Positions 9,112 to 17,252 of a stretch of 64,000 nt of DNA are shown in pieces. Position numbers and translations under genes: made by a program. The first letter of the stretch is position 1, and the number at the start of each line of letters is the position of its first letter. The DNA comes from RGIG426 sp045598965 (GTDB lineage Bacteria; Bacillota; Clostridia; Oscillospirales; Acutalibacteraceae), in assembly GCA_045598965.1 (NCBI GenBank), contig JAZRVH010000007.1, positions 62,001 through 126,000 of the forward strand, in the 5' to 3' direction. The notes below the pieces were generated by a model. It was not told the DNA's origin, did no database searches, and saw only the letters and a program-made list of their open reading frames with translations.

Positions 9112-9155
9112 CTCCCTTGTGTAAAGGGAGGCAAGGGGGTTATTACCCCTTTTAT
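9112..9155. repeat. Short palindromic pair upstream of a small XRE gene
   Basis: CTCCCTT (9112-9118) pairs with AAGGGAG (9124-9130), followed by AGGGGG and CCCCTT. It resembles short dispersed palindromes common between genes in this bacterial group. The function is unknown; it would lie in the 5' leader of the following XRE gene. Confidence 0.4.
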
Positions 9156-9183
9156 CCCACCCACGTGAAAGGAGATGACAAAG

Positions 9184-9411
9184 GTGGATTATCGAAAACG
9201 AATGCGAGAATTACGGGAAGCCCACGGCTATACCCAAACTGAAGTAGGAGCTTTCCTCAGCAAATCTCAGCAAGGCTATAATCATATCGAGGCAGGGCGT
9301 GCCGAATTGAAAATCGAGGATATGGTTCGCCTTTGTCATTTGTATGGGGTGTCCACGGACGAGTTTGTCGGATTTGTCCCCGTTACGGAGTTTACCGAAA
9401 AACCCGCCTAA
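9184..9411 (+). CDS. Small XRE family HTH protein
   Basis: A 75-residue HTH_3 protein: YRKRMRELREAHGYTQTEVG, then SQQGYNHIEAGRAELKIEDM and LYGVSTDEFVGF. It contains little besides the DNA-binding domain. The GTG at 9184 is preferred because GGAG (9171-9174) lies 9 bases upstream, whereas the ATG at 9175 directly abuts it. The targets are unknown, and no close operator repeat is evident. Confidence 0.8.
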   Translation: MDYRKRMRELREAHGYTQTEVGAFLSKSQQGYNHIEAGRAELKIEDMVRLCHLYGVSTDEFVGFVPVTEFTEKPA

Positions 9412-9446
9412 AACAGACAAGTCGTTTACGGCTTGTCTGTTTTTTT
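9411..9446. terminator. Bidirectional terminator between the XRE gene and spoIIR
   Basis: AAACAGACAAG (9411-9421) pairs with CTTGTCTGTTT (9432-9442), followed by a T-run on the plus strand. It separates two convergent genes. Confidence 0.85.
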
Positions 9447-10038
9447 ACGCAAACAAGGCCTCCCACCATTCGACGACTTTGAATTTTACCCGATACCGCT
9501 CGCCGTCGGTGACAAGAGCGTCCTCGGCAGGGGTCAATACGTCGGCGGTGGTTTTTTTGTCGGTTGCCGCCGACACACACAGCGGCGGAAACAACACACA
9601 CCACCAGTTGTGTCCTTCGCCTTTGCCTAAAAGCAAGCGTACTGCCCGATAGGTTCCGGCAGGAAGTGTCACGTTGTCGTACACTCGTGTGGGGAAATAC
9701 GTTTCGCACACCTCGGCGGATACGTCATACGTCACGCCTTGCTCGTGCAACACTCGTTTTGCCACGGTACAGATTTCGTCTAACCGGTCGGTAGCAAGCA
9801 GAGCGGCATTCTCGGCGGAAGTTGCCCCGTCAAGCAATCCGGCACATTCCGTTACGACGGCATCCCGCACTTTCAGTTTTATTGCCTGGTCAAGAGAACT
9901 GTCGGAGTTGGCTAAAATATGAAGCCGCAACACCCGTTCCCGCAAATCGTCTACCTCTCCGGCAAACCCGCAAACTGAGAGACACAGACAAAGACAAAGC
10001 CCACCGCAAAGGGCACGCACCCATGGTTTTTTCAGCAT
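9445..10038 (-). CDS. spoIIR: Stage II sporulation protein R
   Basis: A 197-residue secreted protein of the SpoIIR family. In the forespore it is made under sigma-F and exported to the intermembrane space, where it triggers SpoIIGA to process pro-sigma-E. The protein has an N-terminal hydrophobic signal after MLKKPWVRA, then the family features LRLHILANSDS, LKVRDAV and YRAVRLLLGKGEGHNWWCVL. The ATG at 10038 places the signal peptide at the start; a longer in-frame start at 10083 would add residues that fit poorly. It is a firm marker of a spore former. Confidence 0.93.
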   Translation of the reverse strand: MLKKPWVRALCGGLCLCLCLSVCGFAGEVDDLRERVLRLHILANSDSSLDQAIKLKVRDAVVTECAGLLDGATSAENAALLATDRLDEICTVAKRVLHEQGVTYDVSAEVCETYFPTRVYDNVTLPAGTYRAVRLLLGKGEGHNWWCVLFPPLCVSAATDKKTTADVLTPAEDALVTDGERYRVKFKVVEWWEALFA

Positions 10039-10040
10039 AA

Positions 10041-10101
10041 AAAATCCCGCCCAACTGTCAAAAATTCCCTTTTCGGGTAACAACAGTATGGGCGGGATTT
10101 T
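10041..10101 (-). terminator. Terminator after the YgiQ-like gene
   Basis: AAAATCCCGCCCA (10041-10053) and TGGGCGGGATTTT (10089-10101) form a perfect 13 bp stem with a long loop and a T tract on the minus strand. It lies between ygiQ and spoIIR. Confidence 0.7.
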
Positions 10102-10110
10102 GCGGTTTAA

Positions 10111-11976
10111 TCATTTGCGTTGCGATTTTTTCGGCGTGGGTTTCTTTTTGAACGCCGGTTTTTGCGGTTTTTTGCCTGCTGAGGCCAGTTTCGGGTCGGG
10201 CTTTACAAGACAATTCGGGCCGGTGCCGATTAAATCGGTGCGTCCTGCTTTTTTGAGAGCGGACAGAACGATTTGACGATTTTGGGGCAAGAAGTATTGA
10301 AGAAGTGCCCGTTGCTCCGCTTTTTCCTTGGGCGTGCGGGGGACGTAGACCGGCTCTAATGTGTACGGGTCAAGCCCGGTATAAAACATACACGTGGAGA
10401 TGGTGCCGGGTGTGGGATAAAAGTCCTGTACCTGCTCCGGGTGAAGCCCCTCTTTTTTGAGGAAAAGCGACAGCTCAATCGCATCCTTGATGGTGCTTCC
10501 CGGATGAGAGGACATTAAGTACGGAACAAGATATTGCTCTTTGCCCACCGATTTTGTCAGTTCATAAAACCGCTTTTGGAAGCGACGGTAGGAGTCGATT
10601 TGCGGTTTTCCCATTTTGGCAAGAACCGCCGCCGAACAATGTTCGGGAGCCACCTTTAATTGACCGCTGATGTGGTGCTCGACAAGCTCTTTGAAAAAGC
10701 TTTCGTCTTTGTCCTCAATAAGGTAGTCAAAGCGGATGCCGGAGCGGATAAACACTTTTTTCACCTTGGGAAGCGACCGCAAGCGGCGAAGCAGGTGGAG
10801 ATATTCCTCGTGGTTGGCTTTGAGAGCGGGGCAAATGGTGGGAGCAAGGCATTTTTTGCCCTTGCACAGTCCCGCCGCTTTTTGTTTTTCGCAGGAGGGG
10901 TGACGGAAATTGGCGGTTGGCCCGCCTACATCGTGGATATATCCTTTGAAATCCGGCAATTCGGTAAGTATCTTTGCCTCCTCCACAAGGGATTGCTCGC
11001 TTCGGGTGGAAATGGCACGCCCTTGGTGATAGGCAATCGAGCAAAAGTTGCACGCCCCAAAGCATCCCCGGTTGTGGGTAAGGGAGAATTTGACCTCCTT
11101 GATTGCCGGCACGCCTCCTTGGGCTTCGTACGAGGGATGATAGTCTCGCATATATGGCAAGGCATAGACCTCGTCCATTTCCGCTTGACTGAGCGGCGGC
11201 ATCGGCGGGTTTTGGAGAACGATTTTATCTCCGTGTCGCTGGATGACGGCCTTGCCACGCACCGCATCCTGCTCGTCCAGTTGTTTGCGGCAGGAGATGG
11301 CGTATTGCTTTTTATCGGTTTTAACGATTTCATACGAGGAGCACTCTACGCAGGGGCGAGGCGTATAGTCTTTTACGGGGATAGCAACGCAGGTGCCTAA
11401 TATATCGGTCATCGTGGCGGGGGACTCGCCGGATGCCCAGCGAGTGGCAATTTCCACCGCATGTTTTTCGCCCATACCGAACATAAGAATATCGGCACCG
11501 CTGTCAATCAGCAGAGAGGGGCGTACCGCATCGTCCCAGTAGTCGTAGTGGGCAAAGCGGCGGAGAGAGGCTTCCAGCCCGCCGATGGCAAGTGGAATAT
11601 CTCCGTAAGCCGAACGCACCCATTTGCAATAGGTGAGTACGGCTCGGTCGGGGCGAAGCCCCGCTTTTCCGCCGGGAGAATAGGCGTCCTCCGACCGTTT
11701 ACGTTTGGCGGCGGTGTAATGTGCCACCATCGAGTCGATGTTGCCGCCGGTGACAAAAAAGCCCAAGCGGGGGCGACCGAAGCGTTTTACGTCGGCAACG
11801 CCTTGCGGTTGGGGCAAAATCGCCACCTTAAAGCCGGCGTGCTCCAACACCCGTGAGATAATAGACACGCCGAAGCTGGGGTGGTCAACATAGGCGTCGC
11901 CGGTAATATAGACAATATCCGGTTCGCTCCAACCGTAGGTTGTCATTTCTTCTTTTGTAATAGGGAGAAAGGGCAT
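10111..11976 (-). CDS. YgiQ family radical SAM protein
   Basis: A 621-residue protein of the YgiQ/UPF0313 family. The N-terminus has PDIVYITGDAYVDHPSFG, a B12-binding-like fold segment typical of the family. The radical SAM cluster motif CFGACNFC (about residues 305-312) supplies the three Cys for the 4Fe-4S centre. The C-terminal 30 residues are rich in Lys and Pro (PAFKKKPTPKKSQRK). The biochemical function of the family is not established. GAGGTGG stands 5-6 bases before the ATG. polA lies upstream on the same strand, about 25 bp away. Confidence 0.9.
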   Translation of the reverse strand: MPFLPITKEEMTTYGWSEPDIVYITGDAYVDHPSFGVSIISRVLEHAGFKVAILPQPQGVADVKRFGRPRLGFFVTGGNIDSMVAHYTAAKRKRSEDAYSPGGKAGLRPDRAVLTYCKWVRSAYGDIPLAIGGLEASLRRFAHYDYWDDAVRPSLLIDSGADILMFGMGEKHAVEIATRWASGESPATMTDILGTCVAIPVKDYTPRPCVECSSYEIVKTDKKQYAISCRKQLDEQDAVRGKAVIQRHGDKIVLQNPPMPPLSQAEMDEVYALPYMRDYHPSYEAQGGVPAIKEVKFSLTHNRGCFGACNFCSIAYHQGRAISTRSEQSLVEEAKILTELPDFKGYIHDVGGPTANFRHPSCEKQKAAGLCKGKKCLAPTICPALKANHEEYLHLLRRLRSLPKVKKVFIRSGIRFDYLIEDKDESFFKELVEHHISGQLKVAPEHCSAAVLAKMGKPQIDSYRRFQKRFYELTKSVGKEQYLVPYLMSSHPGSTIKDAIELSLFLKKEGLHPEQVQDFYPTPGTISTCMFYTGLDPYTLEPVYVPRTPKEKAEQRALLQYFLPQNRQIVLSALKKAGRTDLIGTGPNCLVKPDPKLASAGKKPQKPAFKKKPTPKKSQRK

Positions 11977-12001
11977 TTTGCCACCTCATTTCGTTTGGGA
12001 A

Positions 12002-14566
12002 TTATCCTTTTGCGTCAAACCACGTGTCGCCGATATGAGCGTCCACCGCCATGGGAACGGACAGCGTTACCGCCTTTTCCATTTCCTCCGCTAAAAGGGC
12101 GGTAACCTGTGTTGCCTCCGATTTCGGGGCTTCCACAATCAGCTCGTCGTGAACCTGCAAAATGAGCCTTGCGGAAAGATTTTCGGTTTTTAAGCGGTTT
12201 TCCACACGAATCATCGCAATTTTTATGATATCTGCCGCTGTGCCCTGAATGGGCATATTGCGAGCGGCACGTTCCCCGAATGCACGGAGCATATGGTTGG
12301 ATGAGGCAAGCTCCGGCAGGGGACGCCGCCGCCCGAACAGCGTTTCGCCATAGCCTTTTTGGCGGGCGTTTTCCACGAGAGAGTCCATAAAGGCGGTAAT
12401 CGCACTGTATTTATCAAAATAGGCGTCGATATATTTTTTGGCCTCGCCGTAGCTTATGGACAAATCCTCTGCCAGCGAGTGGGCACCGATGCCGTAAACA
12501 ATGCCGAAATTGACCGCTTTTGCCCGTGTACGCCACAGAGGCGTAACCTCTTCCTCCGGCACGCCGAACACCTGTGCGGCTGTGGTGCGGTGAATGTCCG
12601 CTCCACAGATAAAGGCTTCGGTCATTGTCGGCTCGTTGGCCATGGCGGCGAGCACTCGCAATTCAATTTGGGAGTAGTCGGCATCGCACAGTATACAGCC
12701 GTCTGCCGCCTTAAAGAAACGGCGTAGCTCTCGCCCGAGCTCCGAGCGGACGGGGATATTTTGCAGATTGGGCTCCAGGGATGAAATGCGGCCCGTGCGG
12801 GTTTCGGTTTGGTTAAACGATGTGTGAACTCGTCCGTCAGAGGCGATTACCTTGAGAAGTCCGTCGCAATAGGTGGATTTGAGTTTGGAAAGCGAACGGT
12901 AATTGAGCAAATCGTCTACAACCGGGTAAAGCGGACGAAGCTTTTCCAATACATCCGCATTGGTGGAGTATCCGGATTTGGTCTTTTTGCCGTGAGGCAT
13001 CCCTAAATCCTCGAAAAACGCCTTACCAAGTTGCTTGGGGGAGTTGAGGTTGAATTCATATCCCACCGCACAGCATACCGCTTTGCGATAGGCTTCGATT
13101 TGCCCGTCCAAAGCCACGCCGAATGCACGAATTCCCTCGCCGTCCACCGCAAATCCACGGTGTTCCATTTTGGCAAGCACTAACGCTAAGGGGAGCTCCA
13201 CCTCGTTGAGCAAATACTCTTGTCCGTCGGCGGCAACAAGAGCCGGAAGCTTGTCCGCTACCGCTCCCAATGCCATGGCGGCACGGAGGACATTATCCTC
13301 CTGGTCGGTGAGAGGGATTTCATATTCTTGTGCGAGCCGCACCACGCTGTAATCGGACGAAAGTGGGTTCAAAAGATAGCCGCAAAGGCGAGCATCCACG
13401 GATACGGGCGTAAGGGCATCTTCCTTTACGCCACCACCCAAAAGCAGGCGATACAAGGCTTTGCTGTCGTTTGTACGCACGTGACTCGTTTGGAAAACAG
13501 GCAATAATTTTGTAAGGTTTTCAACCTTTACAACTTCGTTTGGCAAGCAGACGAGAAGTTGGCTGTCTGCCACCAAAATATCCAGAGGATTTCCCGCCTC
13601 GGCGAGAGAAAAGACCTCGTCGAGCCGCTCCTCGTTGCTGACGGTAACGGTGACAGAGGGGGCGGACGGCGACGGGACGTCGGTGGGAGCTTGTTCGTCC
13701 AGCTCTAACCGTTTCAGAAACTTGAACAGCTCTAACCGTGCGAGCAGGCGAGACAATTCCTCCCGTTTTATGGGTTTTTGGAGATAGTCCGTTACCGTGG
13801 TAGTGGCAAGCGGCACGGTTTTGCAGATAGTGCCGAGCGTGCGGGAAAGCAGGGCACTGTCGTAGCCGTCTTTTAGTTTGGTTTTAAGGGTGTCCCGCAA
13901 ATCGGAGGTGTCCAACTGTTCATATAACGCATCCAGCGATCCGAACTGTTTCAGAAGCGACACGGCGGTTTTTTCGCCGACGCCGGCAACACCGGGGATT
14001 TTGTCGCTTTGGTCACCCATTAGGGCTTTTAAGTCGATGAGCCCTGCGGGAGAAAGCCCGTATTTTTCAAGAATGGCAGCGGGGTCATACACGACGGTTT
14101 CTGCTTGGCCCATTTTGGTAGATGCCAAAAGCACGGTGACCTTGTCGGACACCAGTTGTAAACTGTCACGGTCGCCGGTGGCGATAAAGCACTCGTGTCC
14201 CTGCATTTCGCAGGCGGCGGCAAGTGTACCCAAAATATCGTCTGCCTCGTACCCCGGTTGTTCAAGCACGGTACAGCCGTAGAGAGACAAAATTTCTTTC
14301 ACGAGCGGCAACTGGGCGGCAAGCTCGTCCGGCATAGGCTTGCGGCCGGCTTTATAGCCGTCATACAGTTTGTGGCGGAACGTGGGCTCTTTTAAGTCGA
14401 ACGCCGCCACGATGCCGTCGGGCGACACCTGCTCTTTTAGTTTCAATAGGATGCTTAAAAACCCGAACACGGCGTTCGTAAACGTGCCGTCCTTCGAGGA
14501 AAGCAGACGTACTCCGTAAAACGCACGGTTGACAATGCTGTTTCCGTCCAGCACCAAAAGCTTCAT
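12002..14566 (-). CDS. polA: DNA polymerase I
   Basis: An 854-residue repair and Okazaki-fragment polymerase. Residues 1-290 form the 5'-3' exonuclease (LLVLDGNSIVNRAF, YEADDILGTLA, LMGDQSDKIPGVAGVGEKTA). The middle has the 3'-5' exonuclease fold but no recognisable DxE catalytic motif, as in Bacillus-type enzymes, so proofreading is probably absent. The C-terminus holds the polymerase A motifs DADYSQIELRVLA, RTRAKAVNFGIVYGIG and QVHDELIVEAP. The ATG at 14566 directly precedes the conserved KLLVLDGN. Confidence 0.96.
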   Translation of the reverse strand: MKLLVLDGNSIVNRAFYGVRLLSSKDGTFTNAVFGFLSILLKLKEQVSPDGIVAAFDLKEPTFRHKLYDGYKAGRKPMPDELAAQLPLVKEILSLYGCTVLEQPGYEADDILGTLAAACEMQGHECFIATGDRDSLQLVSDKVTVLLASTKMGQAETVVYDPAAILEKYGLSPAGLIDLKALMGDQSDKIPGVAGVGEKTAVSLLKQFGSLDALYEQLDTSDLRDTLKTKLKDGYDSALLSRTLGTICKTVPLATTTVTDYLQKPIKREELSRLLARLELFKFLKRLELDEQAPTDVPSPSAPSVTVTVSNEERLDEVFSLAEAGNPLDILVADSQLLVCLPNEVVKVENLTKLLPVFQTSHVRTNDSKALYRLLLGGGVKEDALTPVSVDARLCGYLLNPLSSDYSVVRLAQEYEIPLTDQEDNVLRAAMALGAVADKLPALVAADGQEYLLNEVELPLALVLAKMEHRGFAVDGEGIRAFGVALDGQIEAYRKAVCCAVGYEFNLNSPKQLGKAFFEDLGMPHGKKTKSGYSTNADVLEKLRPLYPVVDDLLNYRSLSKLKSTYCDGLLKVIASDGRVHTSFNQTETRTGRISSLEPNLQNIPVRSELGRELRRFFKAADGCILCDADYSQIELRVLAAMANEPTMTEAFICGADIHRTTAAQVFGVPEEEVTPLWRTRAKAVNFGIVYGIGAHSLAEDLSISYGEAKKYIDAYFDKYSAITAFMDSLVENARQKGYGETLFGRRRPLPELASSNHMLRAFGERAARNMPIQGTAADIIKIAMIRVENRLKTENLSARLILQVHDELIVEAPKSEATQVTALLAEEMEKAVTLSVPMAVDAHIGDTWFDAKG

Positions 14567-14681
14567 AAAAAAGCACACCCTTTTTGGTAAATTCACATAT
14601 AAAAAGCATACCACATTTTGCGTTTTGTTTCAATAGTTTAAGAAAATTCTACAAAAAAAGCGAAAAAAACGCTTTTCGTAC

Positions 14682-14710
14682 TTGCAACGGAGGAAATTAT
14701 CCGCTATAAT
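14682..14710 (+). promoter_or_regulatory. Promoter of the Fe-S scaffold-like/GGGtGRT operon
   Basis: TTGCAA (14682-14687), 17 bp, TATAAT (14705-14710). It points away from polA. Confidence 0.8.
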
Positions 14711-14754
14711 AAAGGATGGTTTTGAAACTAAATAACCGAAAGGAGTTTCTTAGT

Positions 14755-15447
14755 ATGAATTATTCCCGTGAAGTGGAAAACATGTGCGTGGTTACGAAAG
14801 GCCCGCATCACGATCCTGCCCCCATTCCGGAAGAAGGCAAATGGATTGCGTCCAAACAGATTACCGACATTTCCGGCTACACCCACGGTGTGGGTTGGTG
14901 TGCTCCCCAACAGGGTGCTTGCAAACTCTCGCTGAACGTCAAAAACGGCATCATCCAGGAAGCCCTGGTCGAGACCATCGGCTGCTCCGGTATGACCCAC
15001 TCGGCGGCTATGGCGGCGGAGATTCTGCCGGGCAAAACCCTGCTCGAAATGCTCAACACCGACCTCGTGTGCGATGCAATTAACACCGCCGCCCGTGAGC
15101 TGTTCTTGCAAATTGTTTACGGCCGCACCCAGTCCGCCTTCTCCGAGGACGGTCTCGTTATCGGTGCCGGCATGGAAGACCTCGGCAAAGGTGCCCGTTC
15201 CATGGTGGGTACGATGTACGGCACCAAAGCGAAGGGTGTCCGCTACCTCGAAATGACCGAGGGCTACTGCACCCGTATGGCACTTGACGAAAACGACGAA
15301 GTCATCGGCTATGAGTTCGTTTCTCTCGGCAAGATGACCGACTTCATCAAAAAAGGCATGGAGCCGAACGAAGCCTACGACAAGGCGAAGGGCACCTACG
15401 GCCGTTTTGACGAAGCCGCCAAATACATTGACCCGCGTAAAGACTAA
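14755..15447 (+). CDS. Iron-sulfur cluster assembly scaffold-like protein (GGGtGRT partner)
   Basis: A 230-residue cytosolic protein found in clostridia next to GGGtGRT proteins and usually annotated as a NifU-N/IscU-like scaffold. The segment KNGIIQEALVETIGCSGMTH resembles the IscU fold around a conserved Cys, and further Cys occur at WCAPQQGAC, LVCDA and GYCTR. AAAGGAG precedes the ATG at 14755. The GGGtGRT gene follows 19 bp downstream. Its exact role, cluster scaffold or enzyme subunit, is not established, and the molecular function given here is family-level inference. Confidence 0.75.
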   Translation: MNYSREVENMCVVTKGPHHDPAPIPEEGKWIASKQITDISGYTHGVGWCAPQQGACKLSLNVKNGIIQEALVETIGCSGMTHSAAMAAEILPGKTLLEMLNTDLVCDAINTAARELFLQIVYGRTQSAFSEDGLVIGAGMEDLGKGARSMVGTMYGTKAKGVRYLEMTEGYCTRMALDENDEVIGYEFVSLGKMTDFIKKGMEPNEAYDKAKGTYGRFDEAAKYIDPRKD

Positions 15448-15466
15448 TTGAAGGAGGAATATCGAA

Positions 15467-16465
15467 ATGGCACAGTTTGAAGGTTATGAGAGACGTGAGG
15501 CGAAAATCCTTGCGGCACTGAAAGAGTTCGGGATTTCCTCCATTGATGAGTGCAAGGAAATCACCCTGGCGAAAGGTATTGACATTGACCAAATCGTGCG
15601 TTCTACTCAGCCGATTTGCTTCGAAAACGCCATTTGGGCGTACACCGTCGGTGCCGCTATCGCCATCAAAAAAGGCTGCACCAAAGCTGCTGACGCCGCC
15701 GCCGCTATCGGTATCGGTCTTCAGAGCTTCTGCATCCCCGGTTCCGTCGCCGAAAACCGCAAGGTCGGTCTTGGCCACGGCAACCTCGGCAAAATGCTTC
15801 TCAGCGAGGAGACCGAGTGCTTCTGCTTCCTCGCCGGTCACGAGTCTTTTGCCGCCGCTGAGGGTGCGATTAAAATTGCCCTCAATGCGAACAAAGTTCG
15901 CTCGAAGAAACTTCGTGTTATCTTGAACGGTCTTGGCAAAGACGCTGCCTATATCATCTCCCGCATCAATGGCTTTACCTATTGCGAGACCGAGTTTGAT
16001 CCCTACACCGAAACCGTGGAAGTGACCAAAGAGATTCCGTTCTCCAAGGGCGCTCGTGCGGACGTCAAATGCTACGGTGCGGACAACGTGCCGGAAGGCG
16101 TGGCCATTATGAAACTGGAAAATGTGGGCGTTTCCATTACCGGTAACTCCACTAACCCCACTCGTTTCCAGCATCCGGTGGCAGGCACTTACAAAAAATG
16201 GGCAATCGAGAACGGCGTCAGCTATTTCTCGGTGGCTTCCGGCGGCGGCACGGGCCGTACGCTTCACCCGGACAACATGGGTGCCGGCCCGTCCTCTTAC
16301 GGTATGACCGATACGATGGGTCGTATGCACTCCGATGCCCAGTTTGCGGGTTCGTCCTCCGTCCCGGCACACGTCGAGATGATGGGTCTCATCGGTATGG
16401 GTAACAACCCGATGGTCGGTGCGACGGTCGCTTGTGCGGTGGCTGTGGAAGAAGCCAGCAAATAA
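15467..16465 (+). CDS. GGGtGRT family protein
   Basis: A 332-residue protein containing the diagnostic SGGGTGRTLHPDN (about residues 262-274) plus Gly/Ala-rich segments such as AAIGIGLQSFCIPGS and LGHGNLGKMLLSE. The family is widespread in anaerobic clostridia and consistently paired with the NifU-like protein upstream, which suggests a two-subunit complex. No enzymatic activity is established for it. AAGGAGG precedes the ATG. The many C-ending codons suggest strong expression. Confidence 0.85.
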   Translation: MAQFEGYERREAKILAALKEFGISSIDECKEITLAKGIDIDQIVRSTQPICFENAIWAYTVGAAIAIKKGCTKAADAAAAIGIGLQSFCIPGSVAENRKVGLGHGNLGKMLLSEETECFCFLAGHESFAAAEGAIKIALNANKVRSKKLRVILNGLGKDAAYIISRINGFTYCETEFDPYTETVEVTKEIPFSKGARADVKCYGADNVPEGVAIMKLENVGVSITGNSTNPTRFQHPVAGTYKKWAIENGVSYFSVASGGGTGRTLHPDNMGAGPSSYGMTDTMGRMHSDAQFAGSSSVPAHVEMMGLIGMGNNPMVGATVACAVAVEEASK

Positions 16466-16552
16466 GCAACTTAAAGCAAAAACCCGCAGTCATTTGTAGC
16501 GTGTTCTTAAGGACAATCGTTCAAGAGCACGAGCATTGGCGAGGATAAGAGT

Positions 16553-16592
16553 ATACCGAGAATAGCAAAAATGCTATTCTCGGTATTTCTTT
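16553..16592 (+). terminator. Rho-independent terminator after the GGGtGRT operon
   Basis: ATACCGAGAATAGC (16553-16566), loop AAAAAT, GCTATTCTCGGTAT (16573-16586), then TTTCTTTTT. Perfect 14 bp stem. Confidence 0.92.
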
Positions 16593-16650
16593 TTATCCGC
16601 ACATTCGTTTTTTCTTTTTTCATCGCCTACAATATAACCACAAAGGGGCG

Positions 16651-16833
16651 ATGAACTTGAAAACAAAACGAAAACACATCTATTTAGACGACTTTGATCA
16701 CCGACTGCAGGTTGCATGTCTTATGACAGCTCGGAACGAGTATCAAAGCGAGGAAAAGCCATTAGAGGATGTAGATGATCTTATATTGAAAATCATCGAC
16801 GCACCCACAAAGAAAATCAAAATAAGGAGCTGA
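16651..16833 (+). CDS. Small TnpV-associated protein
   Basis: A 60-residue basic protein with the pattern KRKHIYLDDFDHRL near the start and DDLILKIIDAPTKKIKI near the end. Short proteins of this kind commonly precede tnpV in clostridial mobile elements. AGGGG precedes both an ATG at 16651 (very close) and an in-frame TTG at 16657 (8 bases away), so the true start may be the TTG. A TACAAT box at 16628-16633 could be its -10. The function is unknown; the context suggests a mobile-element remnant. Confidence 0.65.
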   Translation: MNLKTKRKHIYLDDFDHRLQVACLMTARNEYQSEEKPLEDVDDLILKIIDAPTKKIKIRS

Positions 16834-16838
16834 GCAAA

Positions 16839-17207
16839 ATGGGAAAAACATTATTCGAGCAAACGGGCGGTACATACAAACAGGTCGGAGATTATTTGCT
16901 CCCTGATGTTGAACTGCCGGAAGAAAAACCGATTGGGGTTTGGGGACAACAGCACTTGCAGTATTTGAAGCAATACCGCAAAGCAATGTATGACAGCTTG
17001 CTTCTTGCTGGTAAATTGAACGACTACCTCACCGACATAGACAAGCAAGCCAACGAGATGTTCCAGCGGCTTGTCAAACAACTTGCCGAAAAGGAAGCCA
17101 TTACCGAACAACTGAAAGCCACTGACCAAATGGAGTGGGTACGGCGTATGAATGCTGTTCGAGCAACGGCAACAGAGATTGTCAACAAAGAGATAATCCA
17201 TGCTTAA
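16839..17207 (+). CDS. tnpV: Transposon-encoded protein TnpV
   Basis: A 122-residue protein matching the TnpV family by its pattern: GGTYKQVGDYLLPDVELPEE, a central LKQYRKAMYDSLLLAGKLND, and the C-terminal KATDQMEWVRRMNAVRATA. TnpV occurs on small clostridial mobile elements such as the Tn4451-related group; its function is unknown. It lies 5 bp after the small upstream gene and before a strong terminator. No recombinase, integrase or terminal repeat is visible nearby, so this is probably a relic or a passenger. Confidence 0.85.
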   Translation: MGKTLFEQTGGTYKQVGDYLLPDVELPEEKPIGVWGQQHLQYLKQYRKAMYDSLLLAGKLNDYLTDIDKQANEMFQRLVKQLAEKEAITEQLKATDQMEWVRRMNAVRATATEIVNKEIIHA

Positions 17208-17216
17208 ATAAAGAAA

Positions 17217-17251
17217 GAGCCCCTTGCTAAAAAGCAAGGGGCTCTATTAGT
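17217..17251. terminator. Bidirectional terminator between tnpV and the dockerin gene
   Basis: GAGCCCCTTGCT (17217-17228), AAAA loop, AGCAAGGGGCTC (17233-17244), flanked by T-rich sequence on both strands. It lies between convergent genes. Confidence 0.88.
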
Positions 17252-17252
17252 T

